Source of the DNA: Candidatus Hydrogenedentota bacterium
Lineage (GTDB): Bacteria; Hydrogenedentota; Hydrogenedentia; Hydrogenedentales; JAGMZX01
Direction: 5' to 3'
DNA: 64,000 bases
Assembly: GCA_029556545.1 (NCBI GenBank)
Contig: JAKQEQ010000167.1
Coordinates: 1-64,000, forward strand
The notes beneath the pieces are model-generated. The model had not been told where the DNA came from. It ran no database searches and worked only from the letters and a program-made list of their open reading frames with translations. Below, in pieces: positions 34,957-44,435 of this stretch. Positions within the stretch are counted from its first letter, which is position 1. Every line of letters begins with the position of its first letter. A program made the translations under genes and the position numbers.

Positions 34957-37299
34957 TCAGAAATCGAATGTGCGCGTGACGTACACGTGCTCGCTGTCCA
35001 GCACACGCGCGCCGTGCAACACGGTGTTGGGCATGCAGGCCATGTACTCGGGTCTGGGTTGATAGCCGGGCAGTTGCGGCAGGCCGTAAAAGGTCTCACG
35101 CGCGTTCAGCCGCACCGGGCCGCCTGCCGGCACACGCAGGGTAAGATCGATGCCGTCCTTCGGAAACAGCCTGAAGTTGACCCGGAAGCGATGGTGATCC
35201 ATATCGAGGGGACGCCCGAAGACTAGCGCTTCCTGAACCTCCGTATCGGAAACCATGCGCAATTCCAACTGCGCGGCGCCCGCCGGCGACGCCACGTGCA
35301 GGACAAGTTGACGTGTGTCTTCGCTGATCTCGTCGCCCACGACGGCGATCTCCGGTCCGGGAAACTGCGGCGCTATGGGGGCCGGGGCCTTCATAATCGC
35401 GTGGTGGGAGCCAGGGACGAATTCATCGAAGTGGTCGCGGGGCGTTCCGGGCGGGAAGAACTGGACGGTCCATTCGTCCGGCTCGGAGTCGGCGCTGAGC
35501 CAGAAAGCGCGCTGTACGTCGTAATCGATCCCATACGAGACGGAGTTCAACTTGGGGCGCTCGCGGGTGAAATCGCTATTGGCCAGACTGATTCCGACCA
35601 GAAGCGCTGCCAGCGCGGCGCTTGCGCTCGGCAGCCACCACCGGTTGCGCCGCTGGAGGAACACCAATTGCGGGACCAGCAGGCCCATGAGCAGCGTCAC
35701 GAGCAGGGCAAGTCCCGGCGCGGCCATTATCATGACGGTATACCCGCCCATCCGGTACGCGGGGATAAACAAGACGACAGCCGGCAGTACGGAGACCGTG
35801 AGCGCCATCGCCCATCCCGGTTGCAGCAAGCCGGGTTTGGCCAGCAAGGCGTGGATAAGCAACCCCAGCGTGGCGAAGAACAGCGGCCACATGACCAGGT
35901 ACCCGGCGCCGGGCAGCACGCGGGCCACCACCAGCATCGCCGCGGTCCACCACAAACAGGCGCCCAGCGCCAGGCTCTGCACGGCAACCCACCGGCTGGC
36001 GGCCCCGTAAACCAGCGCGGCCACGGCGATTGCCGCCAACGTGATTGACGCTACGTAGAGGTTGTTGTGATGCAGGGGTTGCAGATTCGGGATACGGGTA
36101 ATGGTCTCAGTGTAGAGAATCCACACCGTATCCGGCCCCCAGATTATCGCGAGCATGATCAGGGCCGCGCCTGCGGCCAGGACGGCCGACAACGCCCATA
36201 GGAATACGCCGGCAAGCACCCCCGGAACCGAGACGTGCCCGCGCAGGCGGGCAATAAGCAGCGTCAGAACCACAAGAAGCGCCGTCAGGAGCGCGAGGGG
36301 CCCGCCCCACGACAGCGGATAGCGGACCATGTTATAGCCGATCGTGTTGAAATACATGACATCCGGCGCCGTCACCGGACCGTCCAGCGGCATGTCGCCG
36401 AAGTGGCGGGCCATGTCGAGGGCGTACATGCCGACGTGCTGGAGCGAACCGAGATCGAGGTGCTCCGGCTTGTCGTTCTTCGTGTGGTACCACGCGAAGT
36501 TGTCGATGAACGCGATGTCGAAACCCTTCATGCCGTGCCGCCGCAACGCGTCGAAATCCGACGAGAACGGCATCCGCCGGTAGACGTCGTACATGAGCGA
36601 GGACGTGCAGGGATATCGCACGCCTTTGATGGCTTCGGCGATAAGCCACCCATTCTCCGGGCTGGTCCCGAAAAGCAGCGCCGTACCCCGCGTTCCGCGC
36701 GCCTCGAGATTCGCCGTCACCCCGACCTCGCCAAACTGCGGATGGTCCGCAAACAGATGCGCCCCCAGCAGCCCGTCCTCCTCGCCGTCGGTAAACACCA
36801 GGATGACGTCGTTCTGAAGGGGCGGCGACGCCTTGAGCGCGCGGGCGACCTCGAGCATCGCGCTGACGCCCGCGCCGTCGTCCGCCGCCCCCGGCCCGTA
36901 GGGCACGGAATCATAGTGCGCCATCAACGCGAACGCCTTCGTGTTGGCGGTCCCCGGAATCCGGCCCAGAATCATGTTCCGCTGGCCGGCGCCGCGCCGG
37001 CCGACGACAAATTCCGATACCGCCTCCGCCTCGACACCGAACGATTGCAGCGTCTCGAAGATATAGGTCTGGACCTTTTCATTGGCCGGCGACCCCGCCG
37101 GATGGGGCTCCTTCGCGATAACGCTGTTGTGCCGGAGGGCGCGGTGCGCCGAAAACTCCGTTTCCAGGCCGTCCTCGGGCAGGGGGCGGGGCGGCGCCAA
37201 GGCATACAGGGACACTCCCGCCGCCAGTACCAGCACGCCAAGAACGGAGATGGTCCAGGAATGGGCACGCCACGGCGTGGTAGAAACGGGGTCGGACAT
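34957..37299 (-). CDS. M28 zinc aminopeptidase with multi-TM domain (ERMP1-like)
   Basis: 780 aa. N-terminal TM anchor, then an M28 domain (about 75-320): zinc ligands in MAHYDSVPYGPGAADDGAGV and VFTDGEEDGLLGAH, plus FSSDFDALRRHGMKGFDIAF and YHTKNDKPEHLD. About nine TM helices follow (340-590), then a soluble C-terminal domain. This is the ERMP1/vacuolar membrane protease layout also seen in bacteria. It should cleave N-terminal residues of extracytoplasmic peptides. Confidence 0.9.
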   Translation of the reverse strand: MSDPVSTTPWRAHSWTISVLGVLVLAAGVSLYALAPPRPLPEDGLETEFSAHRALRHNSVIAKEPHPAGSPANEKVQTYIFETLQSFGVEAEAVSEFVVGRRGAGQRNMILGRIPGTANTKAFALMAHYDSVPYGPGAADDGAGVSAMLEVARALKASPPLQNDVILVFTDGEEDGLLGAHLFADHPQFGEVGVTANLEARGTRGTALLFGTSPENGWLIAEAIKGVRYPCTSSLMYDVYRRMPFSSDFDALRRHGMKGFDIAFIDNFAWYHTKNDKPEHLDLGSLQHVGMYALDMARHFGDMPLDGPVTAPDVMYFNTIGYNMVRYPLSWGGPLALLTALLVVLTLLIARLRGHVSVPGVLAGVFLWALSAVLAAGAALIMLAIIWGPDTVWILYTETITRIPNLQPLHHNNLYVASITLAAIAVAALVYGAASRWVAVQSLALGACLWWTAAMLVVARVLPGAGYLVMWPLFFATLGLLIHALLAKPGLLQPGWAMALTVSVLPAVVLFIPAYRMGGYTVMIMAAPGLALLVTLLMGLLVPQLVFLQRRNRWWLPSASAALAALLVGISLANSDFTRERPKLNSVSYGIDYDVQRAFWLSADSEPDEWTVQFFPPGTPRDHFDEFVPGSHHAIMKAPAPIAPQFPGPEIAVVGDEISEDTRQLVLHVASPAGAAQLELRMVSDTEVQEALVFGRPLDMDHHRFRVNFRLFPKDGIDLTLRVPAGGPVRLNARETFYGLPQLPGYQPRPEYMACMPNTVLHGARVLDSEHVYVTRTFDF

Positions 37300-37443
37300 G
37301 ATTGGGCCTTTCAGGTAGCGAATGGTGCGTCTCGGACCTGCGGGGCTTTGACCGAACGCGCTGACAAAAGGTTACAGGAGCGGCGGGCCGGCACGGCGTC
37401 GCCAAGCGAGCGCAACCGTCTCCTGCTCGTTACGGCCTCGTTT

Positions 37444-37462
37444 AGTGACATTTTTTGTCACT
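37444..37462. promoter_or_regulatory. Inverted repeat AGTGACA-N5-TGTCACT
   Basis: Perfect 7-bp arms at 37444-37450 and 37456-37462 around a T-rich loop, flanked by CCTC/GAGG. It lies between the M28 start and the pilin promoter, so it may be an operator, an activator site upstream of the sigma-54 promoter, or a hairpin. The rest of 37300-37577 holds no gene. Confidence 0.4.
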
Positions 37463-37577
37463 GAGGGACGGTATGCGTGCCTTGATGGATGGCGCTATGA
37501 CCTCCGAGAGCGTCCGGTCCAGGCCAAAAATAGGATGTTTAATTGTTTTTTGGCGAGAATTTCCGAGGTTTTGGCTG

Positions 37578-37594
37578 TTGGCACGGATGTTGCC
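37578..37594 (+). promoter_or_regulatory. Sigma-54 (RpoN) promoter of the pilin gene
   Basis: TTGGCACGGATGTTGCC matches the -24/-12 consensus TGGCACG-N4-TTGC in full. Predicted start near 37605, 84 bases before the pilin ATG. Implies control by an NtrC-type activator such as PilR. Confidence 0.8.
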
Positions 37595-37688
37595 TTGACA
37601 TAGGCGTCAGTTGAAACCTGGAAGTGAGGCCCCAACGGGCGGGGCTTTAGGAACACCATCCGGGACGAACCAAACGGGAGATCAGACT

Positions 37689-38120
37689 ATGAAGAAAAAC
37701 CAAGGCTTTACGTTGATTGAGTTGATGATCGTCGTGGCCATCATCGCGATTATCGCGGCCATCGCGATCCCGAACCTGCTCCGCTCGCGGATGCAGTCGA
37801 ACGAGTCGGCGGCCGTCGGCAACCTGAGGACCATCGTCGGCGCGCAGACCGCGTTCCAGTCGGCGAATTTCCAGTATGCCGCCACGTTCGATGAACTGAC
37901 CACGCCCACGCCGCCGTTCCTGGATGGCGACTGGACCGGCACGAAGAGCGGCTACAACTACGTCATGGGCGGCGACGCGAACGCCTTCAACGCGAACGCC
38001 AACGCGGCCCAGTACGGCGTAACCGGCAACCGCGGCTTCTTCACGGATGCGTCCGGCGTCATCCGCTTCGAGGAAGGCGGCGATGCGACCGCGGCGAGCC
38101 CGGTGCTTGGCACGACCTGA
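37689..38120 (+). CDS. Type IV pilin / pseudopilin major subunit
   Basis: 143 aa from ATG 37689 with GGGAGATC upstream; the longer in-frame start is not needed. Class III leader MKKNQG|FTLIELMIVVAIIA: cleavage after Gly6, Phe1 and Glu5 of the mature protein present, then an unbroken hydrophobic helix and SNESAAVGNLRTIVGAQTAFQS. The small globular domain ends with GFFTDASGVIRFEEGG. The dedicated sigma-54 promoter and strong terminator suggest a highly expressed monocistronic major pilin; no assembly genes are nearby. Confidence 0.93.
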   Translation: MKKNQGFTLIELMIVVAIIAIIAAIAIPNLLRSRMQSNESAAVGNLRTIVGAQTAFQSANFQYAATFDELTTPTPPFLDGDWTGTKSGYNYVMGGDANAFNANANAAQYGVTGNRGFFTDASGVIRFEEGGDATAASPVLGTT

Positions 38121-38128
38121 TCTTAACC

Positions 38129-38200
38129 CGGACCCTCGGGGGTCCGACCAAGAGTCGCCGGTCGGCGGCGAGGGAAACCTCGCCGCCGACTGCTTTCTTG
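38129..38200 (+). terminator. Strong intrinsic terminator after the pilin
   Basis: A first hairpin CGGACCC-TCGG-GGGTCCG lies at 38129-38146. The main one is a perfect 13-bp stem with a GAAA loop (38161-38190), followed by TGCTTTCTT. It may also serve the convergent GT2 gene. Confidence 0.88.
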
Positions 38201-38219
38201 AGCAATACCGGGATTACTT

Positions 38220-39026
38220 TCACTCGTCAGGCGTGGCGGGCGGCTTGTTTTCGAGGAGGAGGTCGTCAAGGATGAGCAGGCGCTCGAACCAGATCATGAG
38301 GAGCGTGCAGAGATAGCGGCGGCCCATTTTTCGCAGGCGGAGGTTGGACTGGCCCCAAGTCCGGCCCGACCAGGAGATCGGGATGCGCGCAATGCGGTAA
38401 CGCCGGATCAGCGCGGACAGCGACATTTCGATGGTGACGTTGAAATGGGCGGCCTGGAGCGGGCTGATGCTGTCGATGACGTGACGGCGGTACACCTTGA
38501 AGGCGTTGGTGAGGTCGTTGTGACGGGTCATGAAGAGCGCTTGCATGAGTTTATTGACGATACGATTGGCCACGAGCTTGACGGGGGGGTACATGGTCAC
38601 TTTGCCGCCGGGCATGAAACGGGACCCGAAGACGCAGTCGTACCCTTCCTCGATCTTGCGGTAACACCGGGCCACGTCTTCCGGCGCGTCCGATCCGTCG
38701 GCCATGACGACGGCCACCGCGTCGCCGGTGATATGCCGCAGGCCGCAACGGACGGCGCGGCCCAGCCCGCCCGGCGGCGCATTGTGGACCAGGCGCACTT
38801 CGGGGTTATCGCGTTGCGCCTCCTCGACCGCTTCCGGGGTGCGGTCCGTACTGTTGTCATTGACCACGAGGAGTTCGAAGGGGATGCCTTCCTCACGCAG
38901 GCGGGTCGCGATCGCGGCAAGCGTGGAGGCGATGTTGTCCGCCTCGTTGTAGGCGGGGATGAGCACCGTGTACTTGAGCGCGTTGCGTTCAGCCGGCGCC
39001 GGATTAGATACGCCCCTCGAAACCAT
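38220..39026 (-). CDS. GT2 family glycosyltransferase (DPM1-like)
   Basis: 268 aa (start could be a few codons in). GT-A fold: [50 protein letters not shown] (in place of DxD) and GSRFMPGG. No C-terminal TM helices, so like soluble dolichyl/polyprenyl-phosphate mannose synthases. It overlaps the end of the epimerase gene by 23 bases; the two probably act in one surface-glycan pathway. Confidence 0.88.
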   Translation of the reverse strand: MVSRGVSNPAPAERNALKYTVLIPAYNEADNIASTLAAIATRLREEGIPFELLVVNDNSTDRTPEAVEEAQRDNPEVRLVHNAPPGGLGRAVRCGLRHITGDAVAVVMADGSDAPEDVARCYRKIEEGYDCVFGSRFMPGGKVTMYPPVKLVANRIVNKLMQALFMTRHNDLTNAFKVYRRHVIDSISPLQAAHFNVTIEMSLSALIRRYRIARIPISWSGRTWGQSNLRLRKMGRRYLCTLLMIWFERLLILDDLLLENKPPATPDE

Positions 39027-40065
39027 GATAAATCTCCTCGAGGATGCGCCGCAGATCGTAGGTAAAGTTCCACTCGGGATAGTGGGCTCGGAACTTTCGC
39101 ACGTCGCCGATCCACCAGATGTGATCCCCGATGCGGTTCGTCTCGACGTAGGCGGTGTTCATCTTCTTGCCGGCGATTTCCTCGCAGAGGGCAATCGCCT
39201 CGCGCATCGAGCAGTTGCAGTGCCGGCTCCCGCCGATGTTGTAGACCTCGGCGACGCGCGGCGCGCGAAATACCTGCTCGAAGCAGCGGACCAAGTCGTC
39301 CGAGTGGATGTTGTCGCGCACCTGCTTGCCCTTGTAACCGAAGATGCGGTACTCGCGGCCCGTCATGGCGCACTTCATGAGGTAGGACAGGAACCCGTGC
39401 AGTTCCGCGCCGGAATGTCCCGGGCCGGTGAGGCAGCCGCCCCGGAATACGGCCGTCTTCATGCCGAAATAGCGCCCGTATTCCTGGACCATTACGTCCG
39501 CCGCGACTTTTGACGCGCCGAAGACGGAATGCTTGCACTGATCGATGGACATGGTCTCGTCGATGCCGTGCTCGGCCCAGGGATGGCTCGGGTCGAGTTC
39601 CCAGCGTTCCTCGAGTTCGACCAGCGGCAGGGAATTCGGCAGGTCGCCGTAGACCTTGTTGGTCGAGGTGAAGATAAACGGCGTATCCGGGGCGTGTTGC
39701 CGTGTCAATTCAAGCAGGTGCAGCGTGCCCACCGCGTTCACGCCGAAATCGGTCAGCGGCTCCTTCGCGGCCCAGTCATGGCTTGGCTGCGCCGCCGTGT
39801 GTACAACCAGCGCTATCGCGCCCGCGTATTCGCGGAAGCAGGCATCCAAGTTGGCGTAGTCGCGGATATCGATCTCGCGGTGGACATAATTCGCGAATTC
39901 GCTCTTCAGCCGTTCGGCGGACCAGCGGGTCGATCCGTCCTCGCCGAAGAAATAGGCGCGCATGTCGTTGTCGATGCCCACCACCGTATGGCCCGCGCGC
40001 GCGAAATGACGCACGGTCTCCGCGCCTATCAAGCCCGCCGAACCCGTAACCAGGATTACACCCAT
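39004..40065 (-). CDS. NAD-dependent sugar epimerase (CDP-paratose/tyvelose 2-epimerase-like)
   Basis: 353 aa. Extended SDR fold: Rossmann motif [11 protein letters not shown] (7-17), [10 protein letters not shown] as in CDP-tyvelose epimerases, and [17 protein letters not shown]. The usual catalytic YxxxK reads F182-G-A-S-K186, so the Tyr is replaced by Phe. It interconverts nucleotide sugars for surface glycans, probably feeding the adjacent GT2. Family confident, substrate not. Confidence 0.85.
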   Translation of the reverse strand: MGVILVTGSAGLIGAETVRHFARAGHTVVGIDNDMRAYFFGEDGSTRWSAERLKSEFANYVHREIDIRDYANLDACFREYAGAIALVVHTAAQPSHDWAAKEPLTDFGVNAVGTLHLLELTRQHAPDTPFIFTSTNKVYGDLPNSLPLVELEERWELDPSHPWAEHGIDETMSIDQCKHSVFGASKVAADVMVQEYGRYFGMKTAVFRGGCLTGPGHSGAELHGFLSYLMKCAMTGREYRIFGYKGKQVRDNIHSDDLVRCFEQVFRAPRVAEVYNIGGSRHCNCSMREAIALCEEIAGKKMNTAYVETNRIGDHIWWIGDVRKFRAHYPEWNFTYDLRRILEEIYHGFEGRI

Positions 40066-40225
40066 GCCAATGTCCTCGTGACCGCGCCAACTTGCCCGCT
40101 TAGACGCTCGCTTTTCCCCTATGCCGCAGGCATTCTAATACGCGGCTTCCAGGGCGTGTCAACCGGTCACGGATTCGCCACGGGTTCGCGCGCGAACGGG
40201 GGGCGGACCCGGCCTCGCGGTGTCG

Positions 40226-40609
40226 TCATGTTCCCGGCGCGGCGCGGCGCTTGAGTTTCTTCACGATGCGGGCGATCCAGAGGTCGAGGTATTCCCGGCC
40301 CAGTTCCGCCAGGATGTCAAGACCCTGGTCGCGGCCCAGGGCGACGGCTCGCTGGCGGGCGAGTTCGCGGGCGCGGCGACGTTCGGACGGCGTGAGGCGG
40401 CCATCGGCGCGGGCGGCCTTGATGGCCTCGACGCAGGTGCGGTAGGTCTCATCGACCGCGGCCTCGAGCACATGAAGCGCCTTGGCGCAGCGGCGGCGGC
40501 GCAGACGCTCGAACCACTCGGAACCCTTGAAGAAGGCCCACGCCGCTCCGAGCGCGCCGGCGATCAGAGTCAGGGTGGTGTCCAGGGGGATGCTCGTGAG
40601 GGATTGCAT
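40226..40609 (-). CDS. Small phage-cassette protein with one TM helix (holin-like?)
   Basis: 127 aa from ATG 40609 with AAGGAG upstream. The frame extends upstream into a nonamer repeat reading GRIGRIGRI, which is not protein. N-terminal hydrophobic helix (LDTTLTLIAGALGAAWAFF), then a charged helical region (RLTPSERRRARELARQRAVALG). Position at the end of the structural cassette and topology recall superfamily holin-like proteins, but no family is recognised. Confidence 0.6.
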   Translation of the reverse strand: MQSLTSIPLDTTLTLIAGALGAAWAFFKGSEWFERLRRRRCAKALHVLEAAVDETYRTCVEAIKAARADGRLTPSERRRARELARQRAVALGRDQGLDILAELGREYLDLWIARIVKKLKRRAAPGT

Positions 40610-40689
40610 GCTTTGGTTCTCCTTACTTGGTCGTCTGGATGAACGGTTTGGACAAAGGCGTTGTCTTGACCGCGCGCGCTCAAAGGAAT

Positions 40690-40742
40690 CGATCCGTCCA
40701 ATCCGTCCGATCCGTCCGATCCGTCCGATCCGTCCGATTCCC
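40690..40742. repeat. Nonamer minisatellite (GATCCGTCC units)
   Basis: About five and a half 9-nt units, nearly perfect. Same period and similar core as arrays at 48964-49011 and 51271-51309. Lies at the left end of the phage cassette between two of its genes. Confidence 0.8.
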
Positions 40743-40754
40743 ATGCGCCCGCGC

Positions 40755-41276
40755 TCAGAGAAACGCGCGGACGTCAATGATGTACCCGTTGCTCGAATCG
40801 TCGGCGTTCTTGATTACGGTCATTCCCGGGCGCAGGTAGAGATGGGCCAAGGCGATGCAGTCCGTGTCGGGATTCGGCGGGCTCGGCGAGGCGGCCTCGG
40901 ACCCCTGCTTGATCGTGATGCTCCAGGAGGGAAGACTCGCCTGGACCAGGTCGATGCGGTTGTTCGTCTCGGGCGGCGTGACCTCGGGGGTCTCGACGGT
41001 CGCGGCGATCTTGAACGGGAACTTGTTGATGAAGGCCCAGCCGGGCTTGACCTCGACGGACAAGCCGGGCGTGGCCTTCGCGACCGTCTTGAGGTCGTCG
41101 GCGGTCGCGCCGCGCAGTACGCCGTTGCCGCCGCCCCACGCCAGGTTCAGCAAGAGGCATACGAGTTCGAGCGCCGCCTCGATGCGGTCGTCCCAGGTGT
41201 TGAGTTTCGCGGAGGCGACGGGGCGCTCCTCGAAATTCCACGCGGTCTTCACGTAAGCGGGTCCCTTGAATGCCAT
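40755..41276 (-). CDS. Phage tail/baseplate-associated protein, unknown
   Basis: 173 aa from ATG 41276 with GGAAAGGTGC upstream. Starts MAFKGPAYVKTAWNFEERPVAS and contains EVKPGWAFINKFPFKIAATVETP, a beta-rich central part, and HLYLRPGMTVIKNADDSSNGYI. Reminiscent of tail-fibre or receptor-binding modules by size and position after the tail hub, but no family can be named. Confidence 0.55.
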   Translation of the reverse strand: MAFKGPAYVKTAWNFEERPVASAKLNTWDDRIEAALELVCLLLNLAWGGGNGVLRGATADDLKTVAKATPGLSVEVKPGWAFINKFPFKIAATVETPEVTPPETNNRIDLVQASLPSWSITIKQGSEAASPSPPNPDTDCIALAHLYLRPGMTVIKNADDSSNGYIIDVRAFL

Positions 41277-41397
41277 GAGATGCACCTTTCCTGTGATTCG
41301 AGGACACGCGGCCGGGACGTGAGGGAGGGATGAGGGCAGGGTACTAACCGGCGTCCCGACCGCGGTCCCCGAAAGCTGCGGTAGTACGGACGGGGAC

Positions 41398-41492
41398 GGG
41401 GACTGGCACAAGCGAGCGAGTCTTCGAACGAGACGTGCCTGTCCCCAAGTCCGAGTCCGAGTTCGAGTACGAGTTCGAGTTCGAGCGAGCCC
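41398..41492. repeat. Inverted GGGGACTGGCAC repeat plus hexamer array
   Basis: GGGGACTGGCAC (41398-41409) and GTGCCTGTCCCC (41435-41446) are imperfect inverted arms. They are followed by a hexamer array of GAGTTC/GAGTAC/GAGTCC units (41449-41492). It occupies the gap between two phage genes and resembles the array at 5591-5651. Confidence 0.6.
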
Positions 41493-41500
41493 CCGGCGCG

Positions 41501-43240
41501 CTAGTCAAGGTGGAATCCCATATCCAGGCCGACGCGGGCGTCGTCGAGGCGGAACTCGAACAAAGTCGAGGCCGCGGGCTGACTCCGCACCAGGTAGCTG
41601 AAAGGCCGCGCGACGGAGCGCAGCGGCGAGGTCAAGTGCAGCGTAGTGGTCGCCTGTTTGCCGGAAAACTTGTGGACGACGCGGCACACACGGGCCACCA
41701 ACTTTCCGCTGAAACGCCCGTCCCATTCGTCCGCAAGTTCCGGTTCAAGCCGGCGCACGGGCGCACCGCGCACCTCGATAAGGTCGCCGACTCGCGCCTC
41801 GGCGTTTCCGTCGAAAAAGGTGATCGCGCCGGAAATCGTCGGATACGCCAAATCGGCCAGAAGGCCCGCGATCAACCGGTCAGCGTCTTCGACGCGCGAA
41901 ATCGAGAAGTACTCGAAACGTCGCGCGGCAGGACCATACGCGCCGATGCTCGCGGATCGGCTGTAGGTCTTACTCACCGACCCGGTGAATGGATTGCCCT
42001 GAAAGAACACGAGATTCGCCAGGTCGCGGGCGTCCGCGCCGTACTGCACACTCGTTCGAAGCGGATCATGAAAGTACACGCGCTTCGGCGCCGCAGCGGG
42101 CCCGAAGTGGACCGCCTGCGCTTCATCCACAGTGAAGACATAGCCGCCGCCGGCGTAAGCGAGCGCGGCGACTATCTCGAGCACGCCGCCGGATGCGTCG
42201 AACTCGGACAGGGTGACGCCGGTGTGCGTGACCGAGTCCTCATGCGCGCTGCGATACGAGAAGAAATCCTTCAACGCCAACTCGGGCGCGTGATAGCGAC
42301 CCTGTTCGTAGAGATATACGTCGGCGTGGCCCGTCTCGAACAGCGCCGCGTTGAAGCAGAGGCCGCCGCCGAAGGCCATGCCAATGTAGCGCCCGAAGGC
42401 GTCAATCCGGTCGTCATATTCGCCGAAGGCGTTCTTGTGCGGGTTCAACTCGATGTATTCGACGCCTTCCTCGTCAATCAACGCTTGCAGGAACGCCTTG
42501 GCCGCGTCGGCGGCGCGCTTGTAGCCGCTGGCGTCGTAGCGCGCGTCGGACCACCCGGCGACCTCGGGGTGCCGCTTGATCGCGTGGCTGTTGCGGCTGG
42601 TTTCCTCCGCGTCGATCATGATGAGGCGCAGGTCCGGCCAAGGTTCGCCGTCGACGACGAGCCCGGCGATGGTGTCGCCGTCCTTTGCGTAGGCCGCGCT
42701 GGCGTCGATGCGCGGCGCGCCGACCCACTGGCCCTCGCTGATGCCGCCGACCTCGAGTTCATTCTCCGTCGTCTTGCGCCCGAGAAACTTGACGTTTTCC
42801 TGTTGCGCGCCCTCGGGATAGGCCCCATGCGCCACGGTGTAATGCAACGGCCCAAGGGCCTCGTTGATCGCGCTCTTAACGATCGCGCTGATCTCCTGGT
42901 TCGTGTGCGCCTGGGACACAGCAGGGTTGTCGACGTGCGCGGCCCGCTCCGCGCGCGCTTCGATCACCGTGTGGAGCGGCACGTAGCGGTCGAGGATCAG
43001 CTTGCGCGTGTCGCCCCAATGCGGGCCGATGCTTACCACCGGCGCATCGCAGAACAACGCGCCGTCGACCAGCACGCGGACCCGGTGGGCCGCGCCGATC
43101 GTCGCGATCTCGTGCGGCAGCAGGCCGCGAACCATATCGCGCTCGTCCGGCGTCGTGCGTGTCGCCTCGAGCAGGGGCACGTCGTCGAAAGCGGCGACGC
43201 GCCGCCCCCAGGTATCGTAGACTTCGACGCGATATTCCAT
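41501..43240 (-). CDS. Phage tail/baseplate hub-like protein with internal SNase domain
   Basis: 579 aa from ATG 43240. The N-terminal part (1-100, MEYRVEVYDTWGRRVAAF) and the C-terminal part (from about 345) look like tail-hub beta domains. Residues 180-315 carry a staphylococcal-nuclease-like domain with every catalytic position kept: D189 in DGDT, R205 and D210 in LRLIMIDAEET, E213, and R284 in DAFGRYIGMAF, plus GHADVYLYEQGRY. SNase domains cut DNA/RNA with Ca2+. Here it could act on host DNA during entry or be a structural relic. Three bases after the gene encoding the preceding tail protein. Confidence 0.72.
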   Translation of the reverse strand: MEYRVEVYDTWGRRVAAFDDVPLLEATRTTPDERDMVRGLLPHEIATIGAAHRVRVLVDGALFCDAPVVSIGPHWGDTRKLILDRYVPLHTVIEARAERAAHVDNPAVSQAHTNQEISAIVKSAINEALGPLHYTVAHGAYPEGAQQENVKFLGRKTTENELEVGGISEGQWVGAPRIDASAAYAKDGDTIAGLVVDGEPWPDLRLIMIDAEETSRNSHAIKRHPEVAGWSDARYDASGYKRAADAAKAFLQALIDEEGVEYIELNPHKNAFGEYDDRIDAFGRYIGMAFGGGLCFNAALFETGHADVYLYEQGRYHAPELALKDFFSYRSAHEDSVTHTGVTLSEFDASGGVLEIVAALAYAGGGYVFTVDEAQAVHFGPAAAPKRVYFHDPLRTSVQYGADARDLANLVFFQGNPFTGSVSKTYSRSASIGAYGPAARRFEYFSISRVEDADRLIAGLLADLAYPTISGAITFFDGNAEARVGDLIEVRGAPVRRLEPELADEWDGRFSGKLVARVCRVVHKFSGKQATTTLHLTSPLRSVARPFSYLVRSQPAASTLFEFRLDDARVGLDMGFHLD

Positions 43241-43242
43241 GA

Positions 43243-43929
43243 TTACCACCATCGGTCCCGGTAGGACACTGCGACGTCCGCCGTGTGCGTGCTGCCCGGG
43301 GCGTCCGTGTAGGTGATCAACGTGCCGCCGGGCGACACCCTCGGAAACACGCCTTCCGTGTACGGGGTTACGTCTTCGCCTTCGAGCAGGACCCGCCCCG
43401 CAGGGCCGTCGAACAGCAAGGTCTCGCCGTCCGATACGACGCCGGAGTAGGAGATGGCCCGCACGCCGTCGCTGAACCGCGGCGCGATCACGGCGCCGAC
43501 GGCGACCAGGTCGATCCGCACGGGCGCGGGCGCGTTGCCCGCCATCACAAGCGGCTGCGATGCGCCCGAAGCGATGATGCCCCAAAGCACTTCGGTTTCC
43601 TCGACGGCTTCCTCGAAGGGCAGCGGCGCTTCGAGATCGATCACGAACGAACCGACGAGCGGCTTGCGCCCGACCTCGCGCGTGAAACCCGTGCGCCGAA
43701 CCAGCAGCCGCCGACCGTCGCGCAGGACGAGCGGCGTATTCGCGGCGTCCGTCGATGCGGCCGCCAGCACGTCATCGAGCGCCGCTTCGAGGTCGGCCAA
43801 CGTGCTCTTGCCGGTGATCGCGCCGGCGATGCGGACCTTGCGCGCGTCGCGGCCCCCGATTTCCTCGTACTTTTCGGCGGCGGCCGTGCGCGCGTCGTCG
43901 AAAACGTACTCGCCCAACAGTATGGCCAC
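43243..43929 (-). CDS. Phage tail protein, unknown
   Basis: 228 aa from GTG 43929 (AGGAGT upstream, VAILLGEYVFDDART); the frame extends much further but only as a shadow of the neighbour gene. Beta-rich with TGFTREVGRKPLVGSFVIDLEAPLPFEEAVEE. Located between connector and tail hub, where tail-tube or tail-completion proteins usually sit. No family recognised. Confidence 0.6.
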   Translation of the reverse strand: MAILLGEYVFDDARTAAAEKYEEIGGRDARKVRIAGAITGKSTLADLEAALDDVLAAASTDAANTPLVLRDGRRLLVRRTGFTREVGRKPLVGSFVIDLEAPLPFEEAVEETEVLWGIIASGASQPLVMAGNAPAPVRIDLVAVGAVIAPRFSDGVRAISYSGVVSDGETLLFDGPAGRVLLEGEDVTPYTEGVFPRVSPGGTLITYTDAPGSTHTADVAVSYRDRWW

Positions 43930-43934
43930 GGCGG

Positions 43935-44351
43935 TTACTCCTGTCCCAGCACGGGCGTACTCGCGGTCACATCGAGCGGCACGCGCGGACGCATGGGCAA
44001 GAGAAACGGTTCGAGCGCGCGCCACGCCCGTTTCTCGGACTGATCCGCCATCGCCAGGAGCGCGGCGAAGCGGTCGCCCGCCTCGATGCGCTGCCCTCCG
44101 ATGGTGACACGCTGCTGCTCGATGGCGTCGCGCGAGGCCAGCGCCCGCAGGAGATACGCCCCGGCAAGCAGCGCCTCGCCGATCACGAGCCCCGGGGCCG
44201 CGGGCGGCTCGGCGTATTGCGGGTCGAGGCGGCGCAGCAGCGCGTCGTGCGCATCCTCGAGGGCCGTCGTTACGAGGCCCGTCGGGACCGACTCGGTGTC
44301 GTGGGCCTGAAGCCGCCCCCGGACGTCCGATTCCGAAGCAAACGTTGTCAT
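43935..44351 (-). CDS. Phage head-tail connector-like protein (gp6-type?)
   Basis: 138 aa, mostly helical: SESDVRGRLQAHDTESVPTGLVTTALEDAHDALLRRLDP, then LVIGEALLAGAYLLRALASRDAIEQQ. Size, helical content and position right after the capsid gene match head-tail connector/adaptor proteins of HK97-type phages. Inferred from context. Confidence 0.55.
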   Translation of the reverse strand: MTTFASESDVRGRLQAHDTESVPTGLVTTALEDAHDALLRRLDPQYAEPPAAPGLVIGEALLAGAYLLRALASRDAIEQQRVTIGGQRIEAGDRFAALLAMADQSEKRAWRALEPFLLPMRPRVPLDVTASTPVLGQE

Positions 44352-44435
44352 GCGTGAGGTTCCCCTGGCCGGCGCGGGAAAAGCGGGGAAGTCTTCCCGC
44401 GCCGGCTGTGTGTGTTTCGGTGAATGGTCGCGCGA

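Noticed and set aside
40690-40742. Possible CRISPR array
   Set aside because: Units are 9 nt and contiguous, with no spacers and no cas genes; likewise the other short arrays.
40610-40777. N-terminal extension of the holin-like protein (repeated Gly-Arg-Ile)
   Set aside because: Encoded by the nonamer minisatellite; the ATG at 40609 has a proper RBS.
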